From positions 1 to 45,428 of the forward strand of contig JANBQC010000185.1 of the NCBI GenBank assembly GCA_027576995.1: a stretch of 45,428 nucleotides of DNA, read 5' to 3'. Below are positions 1 through 11,509 of the stretch, one piece after another. Each line of letters starts with the position of its first letter. Position 1 is the first letter of the stretch. The notes beneath the pieces were generated by a model that was given only the letters and a program-made list of their open reading frames with translations, made no database searches and was not told the DNA's origin. The stretch comes from Dimargaris cristalligena. Lineage: Eukaryota; Kickxellomycota; Dimargaritomycetes; Dimargaritales; Dimargaritaceae. The position numbers and the translations under genes are program-made.

Positions 1-1402
1 TCCAGGGTCTGTTCTTTATTCTACCTCCTGTCCTTTCCCTCTATATCTGTAGCTTTTGAGGGTTTTTGACCAAATTATCCATTATTATGTTCCCTATGGA
101 TGGCAAATTGTGACTAAAAGGTTGCCTACCTTAGGTTCACTTTAAATAAAACTTAATTTCACCTAAGCTAAACTCCCTATTCCATCAGAATTTTTGTAAA
201 ATAAATAATCAGTAGCTATTTATTACATTATGGACCTCACTGTTTAGCCAATTATCTGGGTTTTAAATAATGTATTCTACTTTTGAAAGCTAAAGGATAA
301 TAACATCACTTAAATAAGCTTTAATCAAACTTCTTAGTTTTTGAACTCCTTTAAAGGAATATAATCTCTTACTTAGATAAATAGCTTATATTTTAGTCCA
401 TTATTTATAATTAAATCTGGAATACGACTTTGTGTGATAAACCCATTCCTGGTCCCATCACTAAACAAATGAGATCTACATATGGGTAGAACAATCAGTC
501 CAGCTATATTAGGTTTTAAAAGATAGCTACTTGGAAACATATACTGGATATATATTTTTAGCTAATAATATTTGTGTCATCTAACATTTATTTTGTAAAA
601 TAGGCCTGTTGAACCTCTCCCATCTTAATAATAACTGTTTGTAACACTGGCACTCCTTAGTGATGTAGTTTAGTATTTTGTCATTATTGTATTTCTATAA
701 ATCACAATAAGATTAGTTACAACATACATTTACCTTTAGGGACTGCAGTCCAAAAAAAGGCATCCATCATTTTTCATTAACCCATATTATGAGCTCTATT
801 GGCTTGCCTCAGCTAGGCCTGTATGTTAGACCAAATAGGCAATATTTTCTGGAATAGTGTACCTTAAAACAATCAACAGTCAATTTACTATTTAATCAAT
901 GCCATATTTTTTGGTGTCTTTTATGGCCGGCGCATTTGCAGTGGGGGGTTTTTTTTTTTCAATTTATACCTCGGGTACCAGCCATCACTTATGACATACC
1001 TAAAAGAAACCAACCCTTATATTTTATTTTTAATGCCACCAGGAATTATATACTTAAAAAAATACATTGTTATCCAGTACCTATGGGCTTTCAAAGCTAG
1101 ATCTGGACCTGCCAGTTTCTACAGTTATTGTTTTTATCATAGAAATATTAATGCTTTGGGATTAACCAAACTGAAAAAAAAGGGCCGGGTATAGATTCAC
1201 TTTAATGAACCATCGATAATCAAATAAGTATTTGATGGGATACACTTGTAATAGATTGAAAAACGTATCAGTTGTTTGCAGAATATTTATAATCTAACTG
1301 GAAATAAAATCGGAATACATTGAATACAGCCATACGATATGAGTAGATGGTCAGAAATACTAAATGAGAAGCGTGTGAATTGAATTGGTATTTCTAGGAA
1401 AT
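1..1402. other. AT-rich gene-free block, CpG-depleted at left edge
   Basis: No credible coding region is seen; open stretches are short and lack a recognisable protein. In roughly the first 925 bases I find a single CpG (near 424), although C and G are both present and TpG/CpA are common. CpG reappears from about 927 onward. This is what long-term cytosine methylation and deamination of silenced or repeated DNA would leave. No terminal repeat or transposase remnant could be recognised. Confidence 0.6.
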
Positions 1403-2335
1403 TTAACTAAAGAAGGAAAAGCGTCTCGAACGCTTTTTTGTTTGGATATTACTGTAGCTAGTACTCCTAGAAGGCTGCATGGGTACGCTTTCCATGCTGG
1501 GATGAATATGTTTGCCCAAGGGATTAACAATTATCTTCCCACGGTGGAGACCGTCATTCATCCGGGCATTGTGCTGGGCCTGCTGCATAGTGTTTGCGCC
1601 CATGTTGGTTTGAATTCCGTTAGCCTGCTGCACAGCGTTCGCGCCAATGTTGGATTGAATGCCGTTGGTCTGCTGAATAGTATTTGCGCTCATGTTGGTT
1701 TGAATGCCGTTGGCCTGATGGGGAATCGCGCCTAAGGGGTTAGTGGTCGCCTGCCCTGGGCGGAGGCCATAATTCATCTGGGCCATGTAGTTGGCCTGCT
1801 GCATAGCGCTTGGGATCATATGGGGTGGTACAGCATTGCCCTGAAAATAGTACGGGGCTTGTTGCTGAGTGATACCGCCTCCCATGTTAGGTAAACCGCC
1901 ATTCATTAACTGAGCCTGTTGGCCTGGGTGGATATTCCATCCTCCGGCATTAAACATCCTAGCATACTGGGCCTGCGGATCGTTCCACCCACTTGCATAA
2001 GGCATTCCCGCGTTGAATTGCTGGTTGGGATAGCTTAACCTGGGGTTATACTGTTGTTGGGATAACCCGTTGTTGTATCCGGGGTGGCCTGGATTGGTAT
2101 AGTACCCTTGCTGATACGGTGTCCTATAGTATTCCTGTGGACGGCGGTGTCTATTTGCCAAGTGTTGAAATACGTGTTCAACAACCCCGGGGTCATTGGG
2201 ATTGAACATGCGTCGGACCAGAGTGGGGACATGGGAATCCTCGGAAGCGGTGGTGGTCGGTTGGTCGGCGTGGGCGACTACCCCGAAGGCGGCCACGGTC
2301 AGCACAACCATTTTGTGAAGCGAGAAAGTTGGCAT
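1403..2335 (-). CDS. Secreted Q/N/G-rich protein with 15-residue tandem repeats
   Basis: Intronless frame of 310 residues starting at an ATG. The first ~23 residues form a classical signal peptide (hydrophobic VVLTVAAFGVVA followed by HADQ), so the product probably enters the secretory pathway. After a basic stretch (LVRRMFNPNDPG, ANRHRRPQEYY) the chain becomes rich in Q, N, G, Y, P and M and has no recognisable domain. Near the C-terminus a 15-residue unit (QANGIQTNM-ANTIQ type) occurs three times, encoded by 45-bp repeats at 1580-1714. The tail is basic and serine-rich (KKRSRRFSFFS). Low complexity, secretion and repeats suggest a cell-wall, extracellular-matrix or effector-like protein, but the family is not recognised. 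The LVRR and NRHRR sites could be Kex2-like processing points, which is inference only. Confidence 0.7.
   Translation of the reverse strand: MPTFSLHKMVVLTVAAFGVVAHADQPTTTASEDSHVPTLVRRMFNPNDPGVVEHVFQHLANRHRRPQEYYRTPYQQGYYTNPGHPGYNNGLSQQQYNPRLSYPNQQFNAGMPYASGWNDPQAQYARMFNAGGWNIHPGQQAQLMNGGLPNMGGGITQQQAPYYFQGNAVPPHMIPSAMQQANYMAQMNYGLRPGQATTNPLGAIPHQANGIQTNMSANTIQQTNGIQSNIGANAVQQANGIQTNMGANTMQQAQHNARMNDGLHRGKIIVNPLGKHIHPSMESVPMQPSRSTSYSNIQTKKRSRRFSFFS
1580..1714 (-). repeat. Three tandem 45-bp repeats inside the secreted protein gene
   Basis: Three consecutive 45-bp units, each starting (plus strand) with ctgctg or ctgctgaa-type sequence and containing atgttgg-ttgaat, encode three near-identical 15-residue blocks. 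Units differ at several third and some first positions, so the array is not brand new. Being a multiple of three, copy number can change without a frameshift. Confidence 0.85.
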
Positions 2336-5300
2336 TGCAGTATCAACGTAACGGCGGTCAGTGTAGCTGAATGGGATGGTGAGCGGACCAGTGAAAAATG
2401 GGTAGATGAAACAAAAGGTCTAAAAACGATGAGGCTAAAATAGCGGACTAGTGATCAGCTTTTAGGTGGGTGGGGGTATTTCCTTTTTATAGACAAAAAG
2501 GTAGGGCAGACTTAAGATTGGGCACTCGTTATTCATCAACCGACTTTTTTTCATACGCTATTGACTTACGTCTCTGCCGAGTATCCCAGTGATGGCTACA
2601 TTGATTTGACCCTGTATCACCGCCAGATGTGGAAAATATCCACAATCCGTTCACGTACGTTTCCCCTCTTTGAGCGAACCGACGCGGCCCTGTACAACCT
2701 GGGATGGAAGCGGGAGTGGAGTCCCTCGATAGGCTATATTGAAAAGCCCTAGGTAGAAAGCGTCACTTCCCTAATCGATCGTCGATAACGGTAAGGGCAA
2801 ATGCATTTAATGCCTTGGAAATACACGGTTTCTAGCGGCTCAATCGGATGGTCGGTCCCTGCATTTACTATGGTAAAATTTGTGGAGAAATCGAAAATTA
2901 TAGGGTTGCCTATTTTTTTCTAAAAAACTTAAATGGAGAGAATCAGAAATCTTGTCGATGAATAAATATCACCTTTCATTAAAATGTATTCCGGGCAAAG
3001 TAGTTAAATATTTTGGCAGTTACAAGGCTGAGTGGCTTTCCGCCTTGTAAAAGCGAAAACAATACAGAACATGCACTAGAGCTTTGAATGTAGTCACTGG
3101 TTTAAACTGTGCCATGGTTGGGGAGTAACAATAGCGGCGAGCATATGTTACACCCTCTAACCCTCTGCTACAGGCCTATTAATAGGGGGCCTTGCACTAC
3201 AGAACACTGTATAGACTTTAAAATCACCATGGTCAATCACACTTACCCTCCTTTACCACCCCTTCGTCCCATCGGAAGCGGAATTATATTTGGGTGGTTC
3301 CATTCATGTCCCTTCTGCCATTAATGCTGAGCTGTAGCACGACAAACCTTGCCTGGTTCGTTCGCCCACTAGGTCTACAGAGTAGTCGGCCGGTCCTTGT
3401 CATACAGTAGGGCAATGTATACTATTGAACCGAAAACTGGGGCGCATTACACTTGTCAAACAACGGCTGTCCATATTCTACAGGCGCTGAAAGATGCCTC
3501 CATCGTTCCCTTTACATGGACCCTTCCCCCCTAAAACTCGGTCCACACTAAGATGGGTATTTCCTTTGGGGTCCAGAGTGAGATATTCCCCCATTGTCCT
3601 ACACTAATCCGGTTGGGTGGAGGTTATCATGGCATGGTAAACGACTGGAACGTAGGGCCTCACCGAGCCTTGGAGTATTTAGGGGTGGTTTTAGCGAGCC
3701 GCCGATATACCTGCACATGATGAAGGACCAAGTTTTCAAGTAGAAGGCGGGACTACCAAATTAACTATTTCCTGGTTAAGATATCAAGAGTTACGTATTC
3801 CGCAAGAGGGCTTTTTTCCTACCTGAGCGACTACAAGAATGCTGGTACTATATAGTACCACCAGGCTGTGGTGGCAAGGGTGATACCGAGCCCTTACTAC
3901 TCACTAATGAAGAGCCACCACTACCAACGGACACAGTAGGTAGTTGTTTCCCTCCGAACATCCCTCCCCTTAGTGAAAAAAAAAAAGAAAACAAACATTG
4001 AACTATTGAGAGGGGATTTAAGCCCATTTTTAATATTATTCCATTAGTAACTTTTGGCTCTTAGTGTTTCGCTGTTGTGGTTTTCATGATCATTTTCGCA
4101 TCTCCCGGTACCTGGCCTTCCTGACCTTCCTCCCAAACCGACAGAAGGTACCCGGGTGATGGAATGCCCGGGTATAGGAAAACGCCCCATGCCGTTGTCC
4201 CCTTGACTTTTAACCATCTCAAAAATTATAACATAGGTATTGGGACATTCTGTGTATCAGATGGTCATGAAGCCAAACCCAATGGGAATCATGGAATAGG
4301 TCCATTCTCGAAATCTAGGCCTGTATCTTGTCTGGGTAAAAATAGTCATATATAGTGAATTGTATTGCCACACTAGATAGTCGCGGAAGACATTCTTACG
4401 GATCCTGCCAAACCATGCGTAGCTTTTTGAATACGGAGAAGCAAATCAGTCTGTAGATAAGAAATACCCCCGTGGATCATTTTCATACATACCTAGCTGA
4501 TGGAATTGAAAGTAGACAGGGTGGTGGAAGCGGTGGGGCAATTCGATAATGATCATCGGCAAAACCTTCCTCTTATACTATGTGCTGGGGAGGCTGATCC
4601 ATTAGTTCTATTCTCACTAGCCAGGCCCCCCAAGAAAGAACGAGGAAATGCTGGCTTACATAAGTGCACATTGGGCTATATATCTGTTTAAAGAGTATAC
4701 TAGTAAGGGTATAACAGCGATTCGATAAAATAGATAGTATGAAGCGGCTTATACTTTCCCGTGGTTATAATGGACAGAAATAGGGGGGGGGCTTAAATCA
4801 AAATAGGGCTACTTATGCCCAAGAGTTCACTATACTTGGGCCATTGGGGGTATCGTTATTGAACTCCAAATGAAAGACATGTCGAAGGGGCGGCGCGATA
4901 GGCAACTGCCGAATACTATACTAGTACATTATCCGACACCTTTATGGTCACAGCCAAGTAGTAGAGACACAATTTCCCCGGTGGACGATAGACACCCGTG
5001 ATTGCCGAGAAGATCAACGAAGCCACCACTGTGGGAATAGTTAAATCAGCCACGGAATATATCATCACCGAAATAAAAGGGAAAATGGGGCCCAGTTCGA
5101 GAACCCAATTAGTTCGTGATCGGCAATAGTTCACTGCTCTACTTCGGGTTCAGAGGTGAGTGAGCCCACTGTTATTCCGCACTGTCTACTCTGTAAGAGT
5201 CCCTTTCATCATAAGTGAACCTTTAAGAGGAATACACGCGGTAGATCCCAGCGCTACTGCCGAGCGTTCACGGGCCAAATAAGGGAATGAAGCAAGAGGG

Positions 5301-5629
5301 CAACTGTGGGGAGCTGCAAATAAAGGATAATGTGGCCTTCTGGGGACGATTCCCGTCTACCTACTCCATCATTTTACATGGCCCATACACGGAGGTCCCT
5401 GCAGACGCATCGCTTTAAAACTGGCCATCTTGCTCACCATTGCGCTCCTCTAGTCCGCTCCGCTCCCTCTTCTTCGTATTCCCCAACATTTACAGCTTTT
5501 ATAGGCGAAGCCCCCGCTACCCTCGCGTATCCCCTGTGGGTAGTTATCATATTTCCATCTACCCTTTCCCCAACTCACTGACCTAGTTCTTTAATATCAC
5601 TTAATCTATTGCATCCACGGTTTAAAAAC
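2336..5629. other. Long intergenic region, no confident gene
   Basis: About 3.3 kb with normal CpG frequency and many stops in all frames. It holds an 18-bp perfect palindrome (3843-3860), an A-rich run near 3978-3990, a G run near 4783-4790 and a short coding-like hydrophobic stretch on the minus strand (4916-5134, listed separately). The last few hundred bases are pyrimidine-rich and probably contain the receptor gene's promoter. Confidence 0.5.
4916..5134 (-). pseudogene. Possible relic of a membrane-protein gene
   Basis: A minus-strand open stretch of about 70 codons without a proper ATG at its start. The translation has two hydrophobic segments (FPFISVMIYSVADL and IPTVVASLIFSAITGVY) followed by a basic/proline loop and a third moderately hydrophobic part. 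Third-position base use looks more like the window's real genes than its surroundings. Nothing continues the frame on either side with clear splice sites. It could be a decayed transporter fragment (the ADL..LIFS.I pattern faintly recalls ABC-G membrane halves), a stray exon, or chance. Confidence 0.2.
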
Positions 5630-6790
5630 ATGAATTATTATGCACTTTATGTCGCGAACTATACCCTGGCCTCTCTATCGGTACTTTGCAGTCTAATATC
5701 CATTGCCATTATACTTTGGGTATGGTACAAAAAACCCTCCACCAAGGAGTCGCCCTCCTTTTCCTTGGCCATTTGGATTAGTTTCACCGATATTCCCTTA
5801 CGCATTGTTGACTATTTAACCAACCCCCTCACCTTTGGGCGCGATTTCCCCAACTCGCCCGTTTACGCTCGGTTTCTGTGGTGGCTCAATATGTTCAGCA
5901 TCATGTGGTTTGTTTACTTGAATGTCATGATTGCACTGGACCTCCAGCTCGTTATTTTCCACCGACTACCGCGCCAGGCCCGTATCCGTCGAATGTACCC
6001 TTACATGGCCACTGGTGTAGCGTTCTTCTTCAGTTTCTGGTACCTTATTTTACCCGATGTGCGATTCCTCGCCGATGGTTCCGTAACGACGTCCGTTCCC
6101 CAGTCGCTGGCGGTCTATTTTTCCATGTACTGGCTGACGGCTTGGTTATTAGTGGCCATCCTTTATGTGACGACGGTGGTGGTGGCCATTTTTATCACCC
6201 TGTACCGTTCCCAGGCCCGCTTAAAGGAATTCGCTCTGATCAATGCCTCGCGCTCGCGCAGCCGCAACCTCATCAACAACGCCCGCCTCATCGTGGCCTA
6301 CCCCGTCATTATGTTCTTCCTGTTCGTACCCTATTCGTCAATCAACTTAGTGAACCTCGTGCGGTCGAATGTCCCTCGTACTCTCATGGATATGTGTCTC
6401 ATTACGTTTTCCCTCCAGGGCATTCTGAACTTCGTCACGCTCTTGTTCCACCCCGTCATGCTGGCGGCTTACAAGGAAAACCTTTTTAACTTGCCGGCCT
6501 TTTTGCGCCCGATTCCGGTTGAGCGCAAACGACGCGGTAAGGGGAAACCCACTGCCTTTTCGGGGCTTCCCACATTGGGCGCCTTGCCAACATCGAAAAA
6601 GGCGAAGGTCACTCACCTCCACTCTCTTGACATGGGGCCCGGGGTGACTGGCCATTTTAATGTGGTGATGGAATCGAGCCAAATGAGTGTAACCGAATGT
6701 GATACCGATTCAATGAATTCCTACTTTGGTACTCCCCCAGCGCAGCATAGCGATTTAGACAGCTTCCATGAAGAGACAACTTACCTTTAG
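5630..6790 (+). CDS. Seven-transmembrane receptor, Git3/cAMP-receptor-like GPCR
   Basis: Intronless, 386 residues from the ATG at 5630; the frame is open slightly further upstream but without an ATG. Seven hydrophobic segments are visible, roughly at residues 8-32, 44-65, 82-105, 122-142, 158-185, 217-236 and 248-272. Between helices 5 and 6 lies a short basic loop (SRSRSRNLINNAR). Helix 6 contains AYPVIMFFLFVPY, and helix 7 ends with NFVTLLFHPV, at the position of the class A NPxxY motif. The cytoplasmic tail of ~110 residues starts with a basic KRRGKGK patch and ends Ser/Thr- and acid-rich, suitable for phosphorylation. This architecture fits the Dictyostelium cAR / fungal Git3 receptor group, which couples nutrient or signal sensing to heterotrimeric G proteins at the plasma membrane. 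The ligand cannot be inferred. It converges on the TPP1-like gene. Confidence 0.8.
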   Translation: MNYYALYVANYTLASLSVLCSLISIAIILWVWYKKPSTKESPSFSLAIWISFTDIPLRIVDYLTNPLTFGRDFPNSPVYARFLWWLNMFSIMWFVYLNVMIALDLQLVIFHRLPRQARIRRMYPYMATGVAFFFSFWYLILPDVRFLADGSVTTSVPQSLAVYFSMYWLTAWLLVAILYVTTVVVAIFITLYRSQARLKEFALINASRSRSRNLINNARLIVAYPVIMFFLFVPYSSINLVNLVRSNVPRTLMDMCLITFSLQGILNFVTLLFHPVMLAAYKENLFNLPAFLRPIPVERKRRGKGKPTAFSGLPTLGALPTSKKAKVTHLHSLDMGPGVTGHFNVVMESSQMSVTECDTDSMNSYFGTPPAQHSDLDSFHEETTYL

Positions 6791-7193
6791 TCTCGATCAT
6801 TCAATCATCCCACCACTCAACCGTGCATTTAGCATTTTCCTTCAGACCTTTAATACCCATATCCATATTCTGCATACAATTGTACAGCCAAATAAAAATA
6901 CCTTTGGACTTTCGTTTAGAAGCCTCGATCATAATCTATGTTTTCGGAAGATGGAACGCAGCTTATTTAATATATTACGTAATGGGATCGTTGTAAAAAA
7001 TAATTACCACAGAAAACGGAAGCAGATATAGCCTTATATTGGCTGATGCATTTCATTTTATTGGACCATGATGGTTGCCAATAGTTAAAACAAATAATTT
7101 CCCAAATCAGGAAACAGGTAGTGCCAGGTAAGTGTGCGCGTATAATACAAGTCAAACTATAGTGCAGTTAGCAATATAGATATTAAAGAGGAA
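6791..7193. other. Convergent 3' intergenic region
   Basis: About 400 bp between the stop codons of the receptor gene (+) and the TPP1-like gene (-). It is AT-rich, with AATAAA-like sites on the plus strand (cca-aataaaaat near 6890) that could serve as polyadenylation signals. No coding feature is seen. Confidence 0.5.
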
Positions 7194-10100
7194 TTAGAAG
7201 TCCCAGGCATCCACATCAACCGCATAATCCTGGTCGGTAAAACCGTAGGCTCGAACGTTAATCAACGGCCGTTGGCCAGGGGAAATAACGGTGGGTATAG
7301 TTGGTTTAGTTTCCGGCAAGTGGGTGCTGCTGTTATTCAGTGGTGCGTCCAGGTATAATGTGCTAGTAGATAGAGGCATGGTTGGTGGGTGGGTAAAGGA
7401 CCGGGGGAGATGGGCCGAATCCTCCGTTTTTAGTGGTGTCGGTCCCAGGGGGCTATTGCGCTCATTCTGGTTGAATTCTAAAACCAGCTGCTCATGGATT
7501 GTCCTTGGTGAGGGCTCACATTTAATGCCCACTGAAGGGATATGTGTTTCTGTCGCAGGGGCTGCCTGGAGACGATGGCAAACTCGCAAAGGTTCGCGAC
7601 TTGAGGGACCTAGTCGAGCTGGAGAAGTCGGAACGGGTGACTCGAGTGCCTCATTCAGGGAACTACAGGACACCGGCATTCCTTTCAAAGGAAATCCCGG
7701 GGAGCCAGTCGCTGACTGCCAGTGTAGTGGGACAGAATGGCCATAAAAGAGGATATTAATTTGTGATTAGTGGTGAATGTTGCAGCTGTCAAGGCGTTAA
7801 GAGCTATAGTCACCCATTAGGCGAGCAACATGATAAATAAAGAAATGTACCGGCAAGTTGTTCTTGAGCATCGGTAATTTGGCTGTGTCTTACTAACCTG
7901 GTTTGAACCCGCTAGGTCGGGGTTGGATAGGAGACTATGGCAGTTCGCCTTGTTGGCTTGGAGGTTCTGGAGCATCGCTAAACTCACTGATACGACCTGC
8001 ACTTGGGACTGGGATACCCACGTATCGGTCGATGAAGTGGGCGAGGAGGACAAGGGGGTCTCAGGAGTAGCCAGTTGGTACGGATGATCTTCGATCCCAA
8101 ATGTTGGATCTGCTCCGCTCTGGGTCCCCACGCCATGATCGCTTAAGCCATCCCCCCGATTATCATCATAATCATCATCATTATCATCATCATCATCGTC
8201 ACCAAGCCCCCGCAAGCTCCGGTCCTTGGCCAGCTTTTCTACAAGCAGACGATAGGTGGGGTCCGATTCGGTCAAAGGAGAAAAGAGACTCGGCGATCCG
8301 GCGTACTCGGCATCTAAGGGGTCCTCAGTTGACGAGTCCGACTCTGATTGATCTACCATATGTGACGGAGATGATAAGGCAAACTCCCAGGGGGTTTTTC
8401 CGTCGGGGCGTATCCGGGTACCCCTTTGCGGGGTATTAGGTAGAGACCGGGGGGGTGAGGCATTGAGCGGCCGGAAATCAAGTGCGACGGGAGTGGCCGG
8501 AGGTAATGACAACGCCCGTGGCCGCAATGGCTGGCTGGATGTTGGCTGGTTATGCGAAAGCGATTGAGGGGCGTTTTTGGGTTTATGAAAAATTTCACGT
8601 ACAAAATCGGGGTTGAGGGAGGAGTATGGGTAGCCCCATGCACTATCTTGGCTATTAGGCTCCGTATGACTGGCCATTATTTGGACAGTGATGTGTCGAA
8701 TAAAAGGGGGTGGCTCGTCGGCAATCGCTGGGCCAACGTCTTCCGTCAGGCTAGAAATTGGTGGTCGGTGAAACATAAAAATGGCACCAGTGTATGTAAA
8801 ATAGTAGTGTAAATATAAAACCCGAGCAATGGTGGCAGTGTAGGTTGGCCGGGTTGTTACAGTCAGGGTAAAATATATAATACACTTGGCCGTGCTTAGG
8901 CACCACCATAGAGATAATTCGGCTGTAGGCCACACAATTTGACTACCCTTTCCAAAAAAAACGCACGCTAAGTGAATATGCCATATCTTTTGAACCGTAA
9001 TAGGGCCGGGACTTACCTGGTCGAGTATTGGGTTGTGTAGGTAGGAAGCGGCGAAAGCTGACTAATATTAGGGAATATGGAATGTTCGGTACTTAACAGG
9101 CGGTCCATAGTCAAGGGAGGTGACCCGCCCAGTCTAGTTTTTCGCTGGCCGCAAGGTACCTGTTCCAAGTCCGATAAAACTGCACTGTCCATAAAGAGGC
9201 GCGATTCACTGGGAAAGGGGGTTTCAGAGGGCTCTTCCCTTCGGGGGATTGATCTGGTGCCGCTTGGCCAAAGGGACGAGTTAGTCCTCCCAATCTCTGA
9301 TAATTGATGTACGTAGAAATCGGGTAGAGTGTTAAAAAACTGCTGCATTTCATACCAGGCAGCGCCGGTCTTATCTTGGTCTATTTTTCTAGAGCGTGTG
9401 GACGGGCTCTTGGGCATTGGCGTTCTATTAGGTAACGGAGCACTCGCGGGAAAAGGTTGTGTCACTGACCACTGAGGCTACAATGCACCCACAATCGGAT
9501 AGACAATAAACCGGATTTGTATCAGTGTTAGTTCAAGTAGGGCGATGGATCAGCCTTTGCCAGACATTTACCCAAAATCAAATCTATGGGCTGTGCTATG
9601 TTAAATAAACCGCATTTATACAGGCATATTAAGGGTTTATCTTACCTCCTGAAACAAGTTTTCCGATGAACTGCCTTTTGCCGGCTGAGAGACGGATTGG
9701 GAGAGTTGTTGGTCAAGCTGTGTATAATAGTCTATGTCTAGCGCGCCTGAGCCCTCCTCCCAGCCTAGCAGTTACACCAATATGAAAGCCGGGTCAGTGT
9801 TAAATAACAGTAAATCATTTAAACGAGCTCATAAAAGAGCGATCAAGTATGTGTAGCCGCAAAAGCTGAGTTGTGACATTGTATTACAATAATTAAGATG
9901 TAGTGATGTGTGTTTACCTGGAATTGTATTTAATATGATCTCTGCTTCGTCAGGGATTGCGCATTCGTTGAGTCGGGGAGATCCGAGAGGGGACTAATCA
10001 ATATTTTTTTACCGATTATAAGCAATAGCATATAACGTAGTTTAGTAGGTTTAGAGCCACCAGGGCTTTACCGGCACAAAGGTCATGGAAAAAATGACAT

Positions 10101-11509
10101 GAATTTCGCCCTATCAATACAATACTAAGTCAAAGTAAGCCAACAAATCCACAACATCAACTTCGACTTACATCTTGTGACATAGAAAGGTCTTTGGAGA
10201 TGGCTATTCGTGGCGGTACAGCGTGGGGCTGGGGTGAGTCCAAATTGGTCCGTGAATCACCATTTACCTAAATACACAAATTGGTGAGGAACAAGTCATT
10301 CGGAGATCGAGAATAATGGTGATCGTGTATACATCAGATTGAGTACACAGTAGTCGGTTGGTTAATTTCAGGGGCCAGGTCAGGTCATTCTTGTAATTGA
10401 TAGGACCCACTTATCTAGCAGGATACCAGTGGCTGAAAGCGGGTACGTAATAGCATTAAAACATATCTCAATTGGCCCAGTTAGAACTTACCCAGTGTTG
10501 GGTCAAAGGTACGCTGCGAGCGGTCAGATAATTCCAATCATTGGACTCTTGGTCGAAATTCTCCAGGGCCTCTGGGAGAGAGGGTAGGGGGGAAAACAAG
10601 TAGATTTACGATGTGGTATTAGTTAATTAATTCAAGTAAAATAAGGGGCTATTATTATTCGTAAACTCTTAGACTGGCCAAGGCGATTATGAACGAATTT
10701 GGAAAATACGAGGTTGGAAGAGTGTATATATAGAATTTTACTAGAATCTCACCTGTGATACGGCTATCGGTCTCATTAGGCTGAAGGGTAGCGCTAAGTT
10801 GTTTTACCAGCAGCGCGATGGACTGGTCTTCATTAAACAAGGACGGGTTACCGATAGTAATGCAGTCATCTGACCCCATATAATCGAATTGCGTAATTGA
10901 TAAATAACAATACGTGGGTTGTCCCGAGCGCGGGCGGTAGGCAAGCATGGTGTAGGCACGAAGGTTGATAAGTGCCCCTGAAATGGAAGTTAGGGACGCC
11001 TGTTGGCGCTCAAAGGCCTCCGTACAGGCCAGAGAAAAGACGGCTGGAATCCAGTGCTGGGTGTCTGATACCTGGACCGTAATGTCCACGTCGATCTGCG
11101 AGGCCGTTCGGTGGCTCAGGAAGGTTATCAGTTGAACGCGGCGACTTTTAGTTGAAGGAACGCCCAACTGAATGTCCTCTTGGAGGAAATCCCGGCGTAG
11201 CCAGGGTCGCAGAAGGCGCGGAAACATGTCGGCGGGGTCTACTTCAAGGGTCAAAATAAATAGGGGAATCGTAGAGGGCGAGTCCCGGGAAGCCGTATTA
11301 TCGGGAATGCCGCAGCTGTGGAAAACATTCGCCGGGGTAACCAGGGGGGGGTTGAATTCGGAATGAGCTACGGAGACGGGGAAGAGAGAAAAGGCTAGGT
11401 CAAAGGGCCACATGGGTGACCAACTTAGTTTTTGACATGAGGTCCATCCGACAGCGTAGCGGAGTGCAACTTTATGGGAAATCTCGAAAATGGTTTTTGA
11501 GTGGGCCAT
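7194..11509 (-). CDS. TPP1/Tpz1-like shelterin protein (N-terminal OB fold)
   Basis: Eight exons, read from high to low coordinate: 11509-10753, 10571-10492, 10228-10172, 9993-9918, 9764-9646, 9477-9017, 8750-7898, 7715-7194. All seven junctions use GT/AG and keep frame, giving 974 residues. Residues ~97-245 match the ACD/TPP1 OB fold segment by segment: LRPWLRR at its start, VQLITFLS, the beta-strand core TVQVSDTQHWIPAVF, an ISGALINLRAY strand, QPTYCYLSITQFDYM, then an acidic-led helix ending IALLVKQL. In animals TPP1, and in fission yeast Tpz1, this domain recruits telomerase to Pot1-capped chromosome ends. The rest is Ser/Pro-rich with an acidic Asp run (near 8163-8205), as expected of a flexible scaffold. 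The start is uncertain: an internal Met at 11227 sits directly before the OB fold, and an extra 24-base exon at 11590-11613 is also possible. Sequence similarity is by eye only. Confidence 0.7.

Noticed and set aside
1385..1735. Plus-strand open frame with VGLNAVGLL-type repeats
   Set aside because: Antisense of the 45-bp repeats of the secreted protein gene; it lacks a sensible ATG and domain.
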